Assembly (NCBI GenBank): GCA_947500385.1
Contig: CANMSA010000019.1
Span: 1-64,000 of the forward strand
Length of the DNA stretch: 64,000 bases
DNA from: an uncultured Flavobacteriaceae bacterium
GTDB taxonomy: Bacteria; Bacteroidota; Bacteroidia; Flavobacteriales; Flavobacteriaceae
Direction: 5' to 3'
Below the pieces are notes generated by a model. It saw nothing but the letters and a program-made list of their open reading frames with translations, was not told the DNA's origin and searched no databases. Numbering within the stretch: the first letter of the stretch is position 1; every line of letters starts with the position of its first letter. Positions 1 to 7,859 of this stretch are shown here, in pieces. Made by a program: the position numbers and the translations under genes.

Positions 1-140
1 GTACGACGATCATTCGCCGTACTCTGTTGTCTTTACAATATGCCAATGAACTTTAAAATATCTCCCGTCCTAAGACGTTCGATCCACTTTGACTACCTCT
101 CTACATCCAATCCCTCAGCCTCAAAGCGGGTGCAAATATA
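1..140 (-). promoter_or_regulatory. Probable rRNA operon promoter and leader (16S lies beyond position 1)
   Basis: On the minus strand a -7 box TATATTTG (133-140) is followed by GCACCCGCTTTGAGG and then by GTTCATTGGCATATTG (complement of 36-51). That last string closely resembles the leader stretch that precedes 16S rRNA in many Bacteroidetes. Positions 1-22 can fold as a hairpin (GTACG/CGTAC outer stem, CGA/TCG inner stem), as expected near an rRNA processing stem. No TTG -33 element lies at normal spacing; an A/T-rich tract precedes the box instead. The rRNA gene itself is not in the window, so the assignment is inferred from the leader only. A tRNA or other stable-RNA operon is possible. 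Confidence 0.45.
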
Positions 141-427
141 AGAGGGTTTTTTAAATAAAAAATAAAATTTCAAATCTTTTTTAAAATAATTTGACCCTCC
201 TAATTCAACATGCTTACAACAAGCATTTTAGCAAATACACTATTTTTCAAAAGGGCATTAAAAATAACCCAAATTATTCTCTTGACCAAGAAATAATTTC
301 AAAAAAGACATCGGCACCAAACCGTCTTCAACTATCGCCGGAATAAAACAGGAAAAAACCATAGTATACGGTCATCCGAACCCCCCTAAGAAGGCTTGTA
401 AATACTTACTAGCCATTGAAACAACTA
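141..427. other. AT-rich intergenic stretch, no gene seen
   Basis: This stretch separates the putative stable-RNA promoter from the convergent-side end of the membrane-protein gene at 428. It is AT-rich and has stops in all frames at short intervals. I see no convincing hairpin terminator or small gene in it. Confidence 0.5.
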
Positions 428-1738
428 TTACTGAGGGTAATACCAAAAAGGAATTTTGATAATTGTCCGGTAGTAGACACTATCCCGATACTGATCTTTT
501 CGACTCACTTCCACCAAATGTTTGCCCCGCGACAACTCTTGAAGGTCCAATACCGTTTCATACCCTTTTTGATCTCGAACGTTCCGTGTTAAAACAAAAT
601 TTGATGCATGTGTGGTAGAATCGATTTTCAACCGGTACATATCTTCCAAAGTGGCGATATACTCCTCTAGCAGTTCGTTTTTCTTTTTCCACCCAACCGT
701 ACCAGAGGAAAAGGGTGAATACAATCCCCTCTTGTCCTCATCGGGCTTTAGCTTTTCATTAAAGTAAAATACATCATCTTCCACGGTGCTTCCATACACG
801 ATGAAAAGGGGCAAGTAATTATCCGAGATTACTTTGGAAGGGATCGACGCCAGCTTTATATAATCCGTAGGTTCCGTTAAATACTCTTCATACGTATTTG
901 TATCCGCAATTTTTTCCGAAGAATTTAAATTACTGTCTATATAGTTGGAGGTGCTAAAACGCACTCCTGTTAAAATTGCGATCCCAATGTACAGCGGAAC
1001 AATTATCCAACTTATTCGCTTTCCAAATCTAGTATCCAGAAAGTTGTAGACCATTGGACGGTATAAAAAGGAAAGTGTCAAAAACTTGAAGACCCAATAA
1101 AAAGGATAATATATACGCGCGATCCACCTTCGCTTTTTCAACCAACCCTGGGTTATAAAATCGATAAAGGTGAGTAAACTCCCAATCAATAGAAAAACCA
1201 TAATCGGTATACCGACCCAACCCTTACTATCCCCAAAATTGGTGTCTTCCATCCAACCACCGAGCATATTTATTAAAAATAGGACAATGGCAATTCCCAA
1301 AATATAGAAGACCAATAAAAAGGTAATCGCAAAGATGACACTACAGTACTTTTCCAATTTCGCCACATAGTTATCGAACGACCCCACGCGCCTTTCCAAA
1401 CGCTTTCTAAACTTGGGAGCATAGTTAAGCGCATCATAATCAATATCCCCGGAAACATAACGAAGCCCGATCGCCCCAATCCAAAGTCCCCTCAGCACTA
1501 CATGGGCCAACAAGTTGGTAGCCAAAATAAACCAAGAAATATACATTGATTTCCAAAAAACCTCCGCATACTCATTCTGGTTAATCTGCGTCTCGATTAC
1601 TTCAATACGAATGGGGTCTACAATAAGAAAGAGACCGTAAATCGCAAATCCAGAAATAATGAGCTCTAGTTGCCAGCTCTCCTGTTGTAATATATCGAGC
1701 CATTTCTTGAATTTTTTATGGGAGGGGTCGTTGTTCAC
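428..1738 (-). CDS. Multi-pass membrane protein of unknown function
   Basis: This 436-residue protein has about six hydrophobic segments in its first 265 residues (near 25-41, 68-93, 134-161, 172-194, 207-235 and 244-263). About 170 mostly polar residues follow, with no motif I recognise. The architecture (a membrane bundle plus a C-terminal soluble domain) suggests an inner-membrane protein, but the sequence gives no reaction or partner. It is transcribed alone, away from thrS. A TATATTTA string just upstream (complement of 1761-1768) could be its -7 box. Start: ATG giving MNNDPSHKK. The existence of the gene is clear from its length and composition; its function is unknown. Confidence 0.8.
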   Translation of the reverse strand: MNNDPSHKKFKKWLDILQQESWQLELIISGFAIYGLFLIVDPIRIEVIETQINQNEYAEVFWKSMYISWFILATNLLAHVVLRGLWIGAIGLRYVSGDIDYDALNYAPKFRKRLERRVGSFDNYVAKLEKYCSVIFAITFLLVFYILGIAIVLFLINMLGGWMEDTNFGDSKGWVGIPIMVFLLIGSLLTFIDFITQGWLKKRRWIARIYYPFYWVFKFLTLSFLYRPMVYNFLDTRFGKRISWIIVPLYIGIAILTGVRFSTSNYIDSNLNSSEKIADTNTYEEYLTEPTDYIKLASIPSKVISDNYLPLFIVYGSTVEDDVFYFNEKLKPDEDKRGLYSPFSSGTVGWKKKNELLEEYIATLEDMYRLKIDSTTHASNFVLTRNVRDQKGYETVLDLQELSRGKHLVEVSRKDQYRDSVYYRTIIKIPFWYYPQ

Positions 1739-1850
1739 TTTGGTGGTTGATTGGTTTGCCTAAATATAGGGCAAAACTGGAAACTTGTAAAAGAACCGTT
1801 TCACTTGGCATTAATAATGCATTCCATAACATACATTATATATAAGTTTA

Positions 1851-1881
1851 TTGTGCCTATCGCGGTAAGGTCTTATCTTTG
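1851..1881 (+). promoter_or_regulatory. thrS operon promoter, TTG-N20-TATCTTTG
   Basis: TTG (1851-1853) and TATCTTTG (1874-1881) are spaced 20 bp apart, matching the Bacteroidetes housekeeping sigma consensus. The in-frame TTG at 1879 lies inside the -7 box, so it cannot be the thrS start codon. Confidence 0.75.
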
Positions 1882-1905
1882 CCCTCTTATAATAGAAAAG
1901 AGGGA

Positions 1906-3843
1906 ATGATCAACATTACATTACCAGACGGAAGTGTCAAAGAATATGCCAGCGGGAGTACCCCTATGGATATCGCCAAAAGTATTAGTGAAGGCCTGGC
2001 ACGAAATGTCTTATCGGCCAAGTTTCAAGATACCGTGGTCGAATCGACCACACCATTAACAGAGGATGGCCCTTTGACATTGTACACCTGGAACAATCCC
2101 GAGGGCAAAACAGCCTTCTGGCATTCCTCTGCCCACATTTTGGCACAGGCGCTAGAAGAGTTGTACCCTAATGTAAAACTTTGGGTAGGACCGGCTATTG
2201 AAAATGGTTTTTACTATGATGTGGATCTTGGAGACCAAAGCATCTCCGACAAGGATTTTAAGACCATCGAAAACAAAATGTTGGAAATCGCCCGGGGAAA
2301 GCACGCCTTTCAAATGCGGGACGTAAGCAAAGCTGAAGCGCTTTCTTACTACCAAGACAAAAACGAATATAAGGTAGCACTAATAGAGAAATTGGAGGAT
2401 GGGGAAATTACCTTCTGCGATCATTCAAGTTTTACCGACTTATGTCGTGGAGGCCACATCCCCAACACGGGCAATGTAAAGGCTGTCAAAATATTAAGTG
2501 TCGCCGGGGCCTATTATCAGGGAGATGAAAACAACAAAATGCTGACCCGGGTATATGGCATTTCTTTTCCAAAACAAAAAGAACTTACCGAATACCTTGC
2601 CTTATTGGAAGAGGCAAAAAAGAGGGATCACCGAAAGTTGGGAAAGGAGCTGGAGCTTTTTACTTTTTCCCAAAAAGTAGGGCAAGGATTACCACTATGG
2701 CTACCAAAGGGCGCTGCTTTGCGCGAGCGATTGGAACAGTTTCTGAAAAAAGCCCAAAAAAAAGCAGGTTACGAAATGGTGGTAAGCCCGCATATAGGGC
2801 AGAAAGAATTGTACGTTACTTCGGGACATTACGCTAAATACGGAGAGGATAGTTTTCAACCCATCACAACTCCAAAGGAAGATGAGGAGTTCTTATTGAA
2901 GCCGATGAATTGCCCGCATCACTGTGAAATTTTCAAGCATAAGCCCTTTAGCTATCGGGAACTCCCTAAACGGTACGCCGAGTTCGGTACCGTATATCGC
3001 TACGAACAAAGCGGGGAGTTACACGGACTTACCCGTGTACGGGGGTTCACTCAAGATGATGCCCATATTTTCTGTACTCCTGATCAGTTGGACCAAGAAT
3101 TTAAGAACGTTATTGATTTGTCGCTCTATGTACTGGGTTCGTTAGGGTTTGAAAATTTCAAGGCCCAAGTATCCGTGCGTGACCCGGATGCACCTGAAAA
3201 GTACATAGGAGCGATTGAGAATTGGGAAAAGGCAGAAAATGCCATTATCAATGCGGCCAAAGAAAAAGGGCTTGATTTTGTAATCGAAACGGGAGAGGCC
3301 GCATTTTATGGACCCAAACTCGATTTTATGGTAAAGGATGCATTGGGAAGAAATTGGCAGTTGGGCACCATACAGGTCGACTACAATTTGCCGGAACGTT
3401 TTGAGCTCACCTACAAAGGCAGCGATAATGAAATGCACAGACCAGTGATGATCCATAGGGCACCCTTTGGAAGCATGGAACGTTTTATCGCTTTATTGCT
3501 CGAACATACGGGTGGAAATTTCCCATTATGGTTGATTCCCGATCAGGCCATTATTCTTTCGGTTAGCGAGAAGCATGAAAAATATGCCGAAAAAGTTTTA
3601 AATTCCTTAGAAAATGACGAAATTCGCGCCCTCATTGATAACAGAAACGAGACCGTAGGGAAGAAAATACGAGAGGCAGAAATGAACAAAATACCATTTA
3701 TGCTCATCGTTGGGGAAAATGAAGAAGCCAACGAAACCATATCGGTTCGGAGGCATGGTGGTGAGGATTTGGGCGCTATTGGTTTAGCGGATTTTAAGAA
3801 CTTGGTGAATACCGAAATAAATAGTACCTTAAAGTCGTTTTAA
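1906..3843 (+). CDS. thrS: Threonyl-tRNA synthetase
   Basis: ThrRS charges tRNA-Thr in the cytoplasm. The 645-residue length fits the family. The N-terminus is the ubiquitin-like TGS domain ([10 protein letters not shown]). It is followed by the editing domain, including the [16 protein letters not shown] stretch and the CRGGHIPNT stretch. The class II catalytic core follows, with zinc ligands in [31 protein letters not shown] and [11 protein letters not shown], and then the anticodon-binding domain. The start is ATG 1906; an upstream TTG at 1879 falls within the promoter -7 box. It is the first gene of thrS-infC-rpmI-rplT, the same order as in E. coli. I see no T-box leader. Confidence 0.97.
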   Translation: MINITLPDGSVKEYASGSTPMDIAKSISEGLARNVLSAKFQDTVVESTTPLTEDGPLTLYTWNNPEGKTAFWHSSAHILAQALEELYPNVKLWVGPAIENGFYYDVDLGDQSISDKDFKTIENKMLEIARGKHAFQMRDVSKAEALSYYQDKNEYKVALIEKLEDGEITFCDHSSFTDLCRGGHIPNTGNVKAVKILSVAGAYYQGDENNKMLTRVYGISFPKQKELTEYLALLEEAKKRDHRKLGKELELFTFSQKVGQGLPLWLPKGAALRERLEQFLKKAQKKAGYEMVVSPHIGQKELYVTSGHYAKYGEDSFQPITTPKEDEEFLLKPMNCPHHCEIFKHKPFSYRELPKRYAEFGTVYRYEQSGELHGLTRVRGFTQDDAHIFCTPDQLDQEFKNVIDLSLYVLGSLGFENFKAQVSVRDPDAPEKYIGAIENWEKAENAIINAAKEKGLDFVIETGEAAFYGPKLDFMVKDALGRNWQLGTIQVDYNLPERFELTYKGSDNEMHRPVMIHRAPFGSMERFIALLLEHTGGNFPLWLIPDQAIILSVSEKHEKYAEKVLNSLENDEIRALIDNRNETVGKKIREAEMNKIPFMLIVGENEEANETISVRRHGGEDLGAIGLADFKNLVNTEINSTLKSF

Positions 3844-3876
3844 AAATAGTTAAAGTTTAATTTAAAAGTATAAGTC

Positions 3877-4431
3877 ATAGCAATACGTAAAAGATTTAGG
3901 CCCCAACCTAGGAGGGAAAATAAAAACCCTCATAAAATCAATGAGAAAATTTTAGCACCACAGGTTCGCCTTGTGGGCGATAATGTCGAAGTGGGTGTAT
4001 ACCCGATTCGAGCGGCGTTGGACAAGGCCCAGGAAGAAGGGTTGGATTTGGTGGAGATTTCTCCAAAAGCAGATCCACCGGTATGTAAGATAATAGATTA
4101 CAAGAAGTTTCTTTACGAACAAAAGAAACGGGAGAAGGTAATGAAGGCGAAAGCCTCGAAGGTGGTTGTAAAAGAGATTCGGTTTGGTCCGAATACCGAT
4201 GATCACGATTATGAGTTTAAGAAAAAACATGCTGAAAAGTTTCTGAAAGACGGAGCTAAATTAAAGGCCTATGTTTTCTTTAAAGGAAGATCGATCGTTT
4301 ACAAAGACCAAGGGGAGATTCTGTTGTTAAGATTGGCCTCGGAATTGGAAGAGCTCGGAAAAGTAGAGCAAATGCCTAAGTTAGAAGGAAAGCGCATGAC
4401 CATGTTCATTGCGCCGAAGACTAAGAAATAA
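3877..4431 (+). CDS. infC: Translation initiation factor IF-3, probable AUA start
   Basis: IF-3 binds the 30S subunit and checks start codons and initiator tRNA. The conserved core ([20 protein letters not shown], then [16 protein letters not shown]) is plain. The family N-terminus is also encoded upstream of the first GTG (3973), reading [20 protein letters not shown]. That frame is closed by TAA at 3871-3873, only one codon before an ATA at 3877. No ATG, GTG or TTG precedes the conserved N-terminus, so the start is most likely ATA 3877, giving 184 residues, the usual length. Rare start codons are a known feature of infC and let IF-3 repress its own translation. A start at GTG 3973 would give a truncated 152-residue protein. 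Confidence 0.93.
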   Translation: MAIRKRFRPQPRRENKNPHKINEKILAPQVRLVGDNVEVGVYPIRAALDKAQEEGLDLVEISPKADPPVCKIIDYKKFLYEQKKREKVMKAKASKVVVKEIRFGPNTDDHDYEFKKKHAEKFLKDGAKLKAYVFFKGRSIVYKDQGEILLLRLASELEELGKVEQMPKLEGKRMTMFIAPKTKK

Positions 4432-4454
4432 GATGGCGAATGCCATAAAAAATA

Positions 4455-4487
4455 CTGAAACAAGTCCCTTTCAAGGGGCTTGTTCAG
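4455..4487 (+). promoter_or_regulatory. Strong hairpin in the infC-rpmI spacer
   Basis: CTGAAACAAGTCCCT pairs with AGGGGCTTGTTCAG around a TTCA loop, with one bulged A and one T-G pair. It is not followed by a T-run, so it is not an ordinary terminator. It sits 34 nt before rpmI, where L20-dependent or attenuation control of rpmI-rplT is known in other phyla. A regulatory role is inferred from position only. Confidence 0.5.
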
Positions 4488-4520
4488 CATACAAAAGTGA
4501 GATTAATATAAATAGGAAAA

Positions 4521-4718
4521 ATGCCTAAGCAAAAAACAAAATCCAGTGCCAAAAAGCGGTTCAAGCTTACCGGTAGTGGTAAAATCAAAAGAAAGCACGC
4601 TTTCAAGAGTCATATTTTGACGAAAAAATCGAAAAAGCGTAAGCTTGCGTTGACCCATTCTACTTTAGTACATGAGTCTGACGTAAACAGTATTAAAGAG
4701 CAATTACGTTTAAAGTAA
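4521..4718 (+). CDS. rpmI: 50S ribosomal protein L35
   Basis: This 65-residue, strongly basic protein has the L35 signature at its N-terminus ([20 protein letters not shown]), followed by [18 protein letters not shown]35 is a late-assembling 50S protein. It is the third gene of thrS-infC-rpmI-rplT, 89 nt after infC and 114 nt before rplT. The ATG start gives the complete family N-terminus. Confidence 0.96.
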   Translation: MPKQKTKSSAKKRFKLTGSGKIKRKHAFKSHILTKKSKKRKLALTHSTLVHESDVNSIKEQLRLK

Positions 4719-4832
4719 TGCATCTTTAGGTAACTCATAAAAACCCTGGAGTTGGGCACCTCAGCAAACCAATTGTTTGTATGAAACATCAAGTGGCGAT
4801 TTTCGCCCGCCTACTACAAAAAATTTAAAATT
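4719..4832 (+). other. rpmI-rplT spacer with small hairpin
   Basis: The 114-nt spacer is longer than usual for an rpmI-rplT junction. It contains a 5-bp stem GGCGA/TCGCC (4795-4807) close to the rplT start. It could be part of an L20 autoregulatory leader; this is only suggested by its place. Confidence 0.3.
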
Positions 4833-5177
4833 ATGCCAAGATCAGTAAATGCAGTAGCTTCTAGAGCCAGAAGAAAAAAGGTAATGAAGCAAGCCAAAGG
4901 TTACTTTGGAAGACGTAAAAACGTTTGGACAGTCGCTAAAAATGCGGTTGAAAAAGCAATGTTATATGCCTATCGTGATAGAAAGGCCAAAAAAAGAAAC
5001 TTTCGCGCCTTGTGGATAACGCGTATCAACGCGGGTGCCAGAATGCACGGAATGTCGTACTCTCAGTTTATGGGAAAAGTAAAAGCAAACGGAATTGAGT
5101 TGAACCGAAAGGTATTGGCCGATTTGGCCATGAACCACCCGGAAGCTTTTAAAGCGGTCATCGACAAAGTAAAATAA
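4833..5177 (+). CDS. rplT: 50S ribosomal protein L20
   Basis: This 114-residue basic protein has the L20 hallmarks: [19 protein letters not shown] at the N-terminus, [20 protein letters not shown], and the globular C-terminal part with [21 protein letters not shown]20 binds 23S rRNA early in 50S assembly and in several bacteria represses its own operon. It is the last gene of the operon and is followed 20 nt later by a strong terminator. Confidence 0.97.
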   Translation: MPRSVNAVASRARRKKVMKQAKGYFGRRKNVWTVAKNAVEKAMLYAYRDRKAKKRNFRALWITRINAGARMHGMSYSQFMGKVKANGIELNRKVLADLAMNHPEAFKAVIDKVK

Positions 5178-5196
5178 ATTTCAAATCGATCTCACT

Positions 5197-5230
5197 AAAA
5201 AAAATCCAGCCCATCGGCTGGATTTTTTTT
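5197..5230. terminator. Intrinsic terminator after rplT
   Basis: TCCAGCC/GGCTGGA stem with loop CATC, flanked by eight A on the left and eight T on the right. It ends the thrS operon and would work in both directions. Confidence 0.9.
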
Positions 5231-5370
5231 GCATTCATTTGTGGTAGACAGGATCTTTTTTCTTTTATCAAAAACGATCAACCTATGATAAAGTTATTGG
5301 TCGAGAATATTTGGTAGGAATTTACTTAATGTTTAACTTTATTTTACAGTCTTATTTACCATAGCCACAT

Positions 5371-6444
5371 ATGAAGCATCCAGTGTTATTCTTGAGTGCA
5401 TTATTACTTTTCTCTTGTAGTTCTAATGATGAAGGTGACACCCCACCAGACGCTGATATCGACCTTGGGACAATTTCAGAAGAAATCTATGAAACAAGTG
5501 GGAGTTTCGTCTTTAGCAACGAAACGACTACACAAAAATATATATTCGAAGTAAACGCTTATTCAAGATTGGAGCTATCCATTAATGGTCATGACGGCAG
5601 TTTGGCCCTTTTTAGCGATACGCCCGAATCAGCTTTGACCCACAACGGAGGTGTTCTAGGTGGTGGATCACCATACATTGAGTATTTCAGCACTGGAAGC
5701 CTAACCAGAGAATTACATGAAGGTAACTATACAATTGTTATTGAAAATAGTGCGTTCAGTGAAGATAATGATGGTACCTATGCCATTACCATCACTAACA
5801 TCAATGAATTAAGACCCTATGAGAATTTAGGCGTACTGGACTTACCATATAACCAAGTGCATACCCCTACACCTGATCGAGCCGCCACCATTTATGACTT
5901 TGAAATTTCAGAACCCACAACCGCTAGGGTTTTCACGAACGGACTCATTTACAGCGATACCAGGGTTCATTTAAAGCTCATGAACGAGCTCGGCGAAGAG
6001 TTGTATTCCTTTCCTGGTCCGAGTACTTTCCTATTAGAAAAGGGAAATTACCAACTGCGTTTTAGTTGGAATGCGGGATTTGCCTTTATTCTGGGGGATG
6101 CCGAAGCCGGTGACCAAGACGTTGGAGTATTACCAACTGGTACGCCTTATACCATGAATATCGATATTGACCTCACATACGAACCCGATGACGCACAAAG
6201 AATTTACTTTGAAACTACTCAAAACACCCGAATTAGTGGATTGGAGTTCAATCTAGATCCTTTTTTAACTTTTCTTTACAAAAGTGATGGTACTTCCATA
6301 TCTAGTTATGATAATTTACCAGCCGGGAAATACTATTTCGAGTTCGTACCAGATTCGTTTGCATACTTTGTGAACTCGGATATGAACCATTCCGTCTATC
6401 AAGTTTTGACCGGTAGTTATGAACTGATTTTCACAGCGATTTAA
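5371..6444 (+). CDS. Secreted lipoprotein of unknown function
   Basis: This is a 357-residue protein whose first 16 residues form a lipoprotein signal ending in the lipobox LLFSC, so Cys16 would be lipidated. The mature part looks all-beta. It has acidic Gly/Thr-rich stretches such as GNYTIVIENSAFSEDNDGTY and three or four stretches of the type YDFEISEPTTARVF. These resemble the pre-peptidase C-terminal (PPC) type of beta-sandwich found in secreted proteins. It stands alone between the rplT terminator and the convergent YjbQ gene. No catalytic motif is visible; binding or a structural role is a guess. Confidence 0.75.
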   Translation: MKHPVLFLSALLLFSCSSNDEGDTPPDADIDLGTISEEIYETSGSFVFSNETTTQKYIFEVNAYSRLELSINGHDGSLALFSDTPESALTHNGGVLGGGSPYIEYFSTGSLTRELHEGNYTIVIENSAFSEDNDGTYAITITNINELRPYENLGVLDLPYNQVHTPTPDRAATIYDFEISEPTTARVFTNGLIYSDTRVHLKLMNELGEELYSFPGPSTFLLEKGNYQLRFSWNAGFAFILGDAEAGDQDVGVLPTGTPYTMNIDIDLTYEPDDAQRIYFETTQNTRISGLEFNLDPFLTFLYKSDGTSISSYDNLPAGKYYFEFVPDSFAYFVNSDMNHSVYQVLTGSYELIFTAI

Positions 6445-6464
6445 ATAGCTATGTTACAATTTAG

Positions 6465-6490
6465 GGGGTACCTTGTATATTTTATACCCC
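6465..6490. terminator. Weak hairpin between convergent genes
   Basis: GGGGTA (6465-6470) pairs with TACCCC (6485-6490) across a 14-nt loop. It lies between the lipoprotein stop and the last codons of the convergent YjbQ gene. There is no clear T-run, so termination is uncertain. Confidence 0.35.
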
Positions 6491-6904
6491 AAAAGCCGTG
6501 ATTACCAACTGCCTGCCGGAGGCGTGGTTGCGATGCTCGCACAGATAGATTCCTTGCCAAACACCCAAGTTCAAACGACCATTCGTAATCGGTATTTGCA
6601 CCGATGCCCCCATTAAAGACGCTTTGATATGCGCGGGCATATCATCGGACCCTTCATAATCATGCAAATAATAGGGCGCCTCTTCGGGCACCATTTTATT
6701 TATATGGCTTTCGAAATCGATACGCACCGTGGGGTCGGCATTTTCATTGATCGTAAGGCTTGCGGACGTATGTTTTATAAAAACCTGCAGCATACCACAT
6801 TGTATATTTCCTATTTCGGAAACGGTACTGGTGATCTCCTCGGTAATCAAATGAAAGCCCCGTTGATGGGCCGGTAGCCTTATCTCTTTCTGAACCATTT
6901 GCAT
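6482..6904 (-). CDS. YjbQ/UPF0047 family protein
   Basis: This 140-residue protein has the YjbQ signatures HTSASLTINENADPTVRIDF in the first half and GVWQGIYLCEHRNHASGRQ near the end. The His/Glu residues that form a metal-like site in the family are present. Family members have been credited with weak thiamine-phosphate synthase activity, but their physiological role is unsettled. The first ATG gives MQMVQKE; the second (6898) gives MVQKE and is equally plausible. It is a single gene converging on the lipoprotein and divergent from the HAD gene. Confidence 0.88.
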   Translation of the reverse strand: MQMVQKEIRLPAHQRGFHLITEEITSTVSEIGNIQCGMLQVFIKHTSASLTINENADPTVRIDFESHINKMVPEEAPYYLHDYEGSDDMPAHIKASLMGASVQIPITNGRLNLGVWQGIYLCEHRNHASGRQLVITAFGV

Positions 6905-6974
6905 GCTAGTGTATATTTAATCGAATTATCTGTAAAAGATGCTAAAACTAAACCAATATCAATCATAGAACAAA

Positions 6975-6982
6975 TACCTTTG
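6975..6982 (+). promoter_or_regulatory. -7 box of the HAD gene, TACCTTTG
   Basis: TACCTTTG lies 19 nt before the start codon at 7002 and matches TAnnTTTG. No TTG is seen at 17-23 bp upstream. Confidence 0.5.
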
Positions 6983-7001
6983 CGTAATCAAGCATGAATG
7001 T

Positions 7002-7808
7002 ATGGATTTTTCGAGAGTCAAGATGGTCGTCAGTGATATGGACGGCACTTTATTAAATTCAAATCACGAAGTAAGCACCCGCTTTTTTGAGTTGTTTCAA
7101 GAACTAAAACAACACGGAATCACTTTTGTAGCCGCCAGCGGGAGACAATACAACAGTATTGTAGACAAACTCGATGCCATTAAGGACGATATTGTTGTGA
7201 TTGCCGAAAATGGCGGGTTTGCCATGCAACAAGAAAATGAGTTGGTCGCTACCCCCTTGTCACAAACACATAAAAATCAGGTGCTTTCGCTTTTAGAAAC
7301 GATTCCTGGAATTCACCCCGTACTATGTGCCAAGCACAGTGCTCATTTGCTGGGAAATGATGCTAAATTTGTTGAAAAACTGAAAGAATACTATACCGAA
7401 TATGAGTTACTGGACAACTTGAAGGACTTCGAGGGTGAAATTTTAAAAATAGCCATTTATCACTTTGAAAGTTCGGAACACTTTGTTTATCCTTTTGTAA
7501 AGGAATTGGAAACGGATCTAAAAGTAAAGGTATCCGGGGAAAATTGGGTAGATATTTCAAGTCCCAATGCACATAAGGGCTATGCATTGCAGAAAGTACA
7601 AGAACTATATAATGTAACGCCAAGTGAGACCATGGTCTTCGGGGATTACAACAATGATTTGGAGATGCTAGGCATGGGTGATTTCAGCTATGCGATGGCG
7701 AACGCGCATCCCAACGTACACAAAGCGGCAAATTACACAACCACCAGTAATGACGACCTCGGAGTAGAACGCATTCTGGAAAAGTTGTTGTCCGCACAAA
7801 AAATATAG
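7002..7808 (+). CDS. Cof-type HAD-superfamily phosphatase
   Basis: At 268 residues it has the size of Cof/YbiV-type sugar-phosphate phosphatases. Motif I is DMDGTLLNS, with nucleophile Asp12 and acid Asp14. The ASGRQYNS stretch supplies motif II. The C-terminal FGDYNNDLEMLGMGDFSYAM carries the motif IV Asp pair, followed by the typical AMANAHPNVHKAAN. The cap (about residues 85-185) is of the C2 type. These enzymes are cytoplasmic and dephosphorylate sugar phosphates or flavin/pyridoxal phosphates; the substrate cannot be read from sequence. Single gene with its own -7 box. Confidence 0.9.
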   Translation: MDFSRVKMVVSDMDGTLLNSNHEVSTRFFELFQELKQHGITFVAASGRQYNSIVDKLDAIKDDIVVIAENGGFAMQQENELVATPLSQTHKNQVLSLLETIPGIHPVLCAKHSAHLLGNDAKFVEKLKEYYTEYELLDNLKDFEGEILKIAIYHFESSEHFVYPFVKELETDLKVKVSGENWVDISSPNAHKGYALQKVQELYNVTPSETMVFGDYNNDLEMLGMGDFSYAMANAHPNVHKAANYTTTSNDDLGVERILEKLLSAQKI

Positions 7809-7834
7809 GGCCGCTCTCCATAGAAAGGCGGCCC
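7808..7834. terminator. GC-rich hairpin between convergent HAD and GH9 genes
   Basis: GGGCCGC (7808-7814) pairs with GCGGCCC (7828-7834). It starts on the last base of the HAD stop codon. There is no T-run on either side, so it may be a weak or RNA-stabilising element. Confidence 0.4.
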
Positions 7835-7859
7835 CACACAATATGTAAACAGTATTTGT

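Noticed and set aside
1879-1905. TTG-initiated N-terminal extension of thrS
   Set aside because: The TTG lies within the promoter -7 box TATCTTTG, and the extra residues are not part of the ThrRS family; ATG 1906 gives the normal TGS domain.
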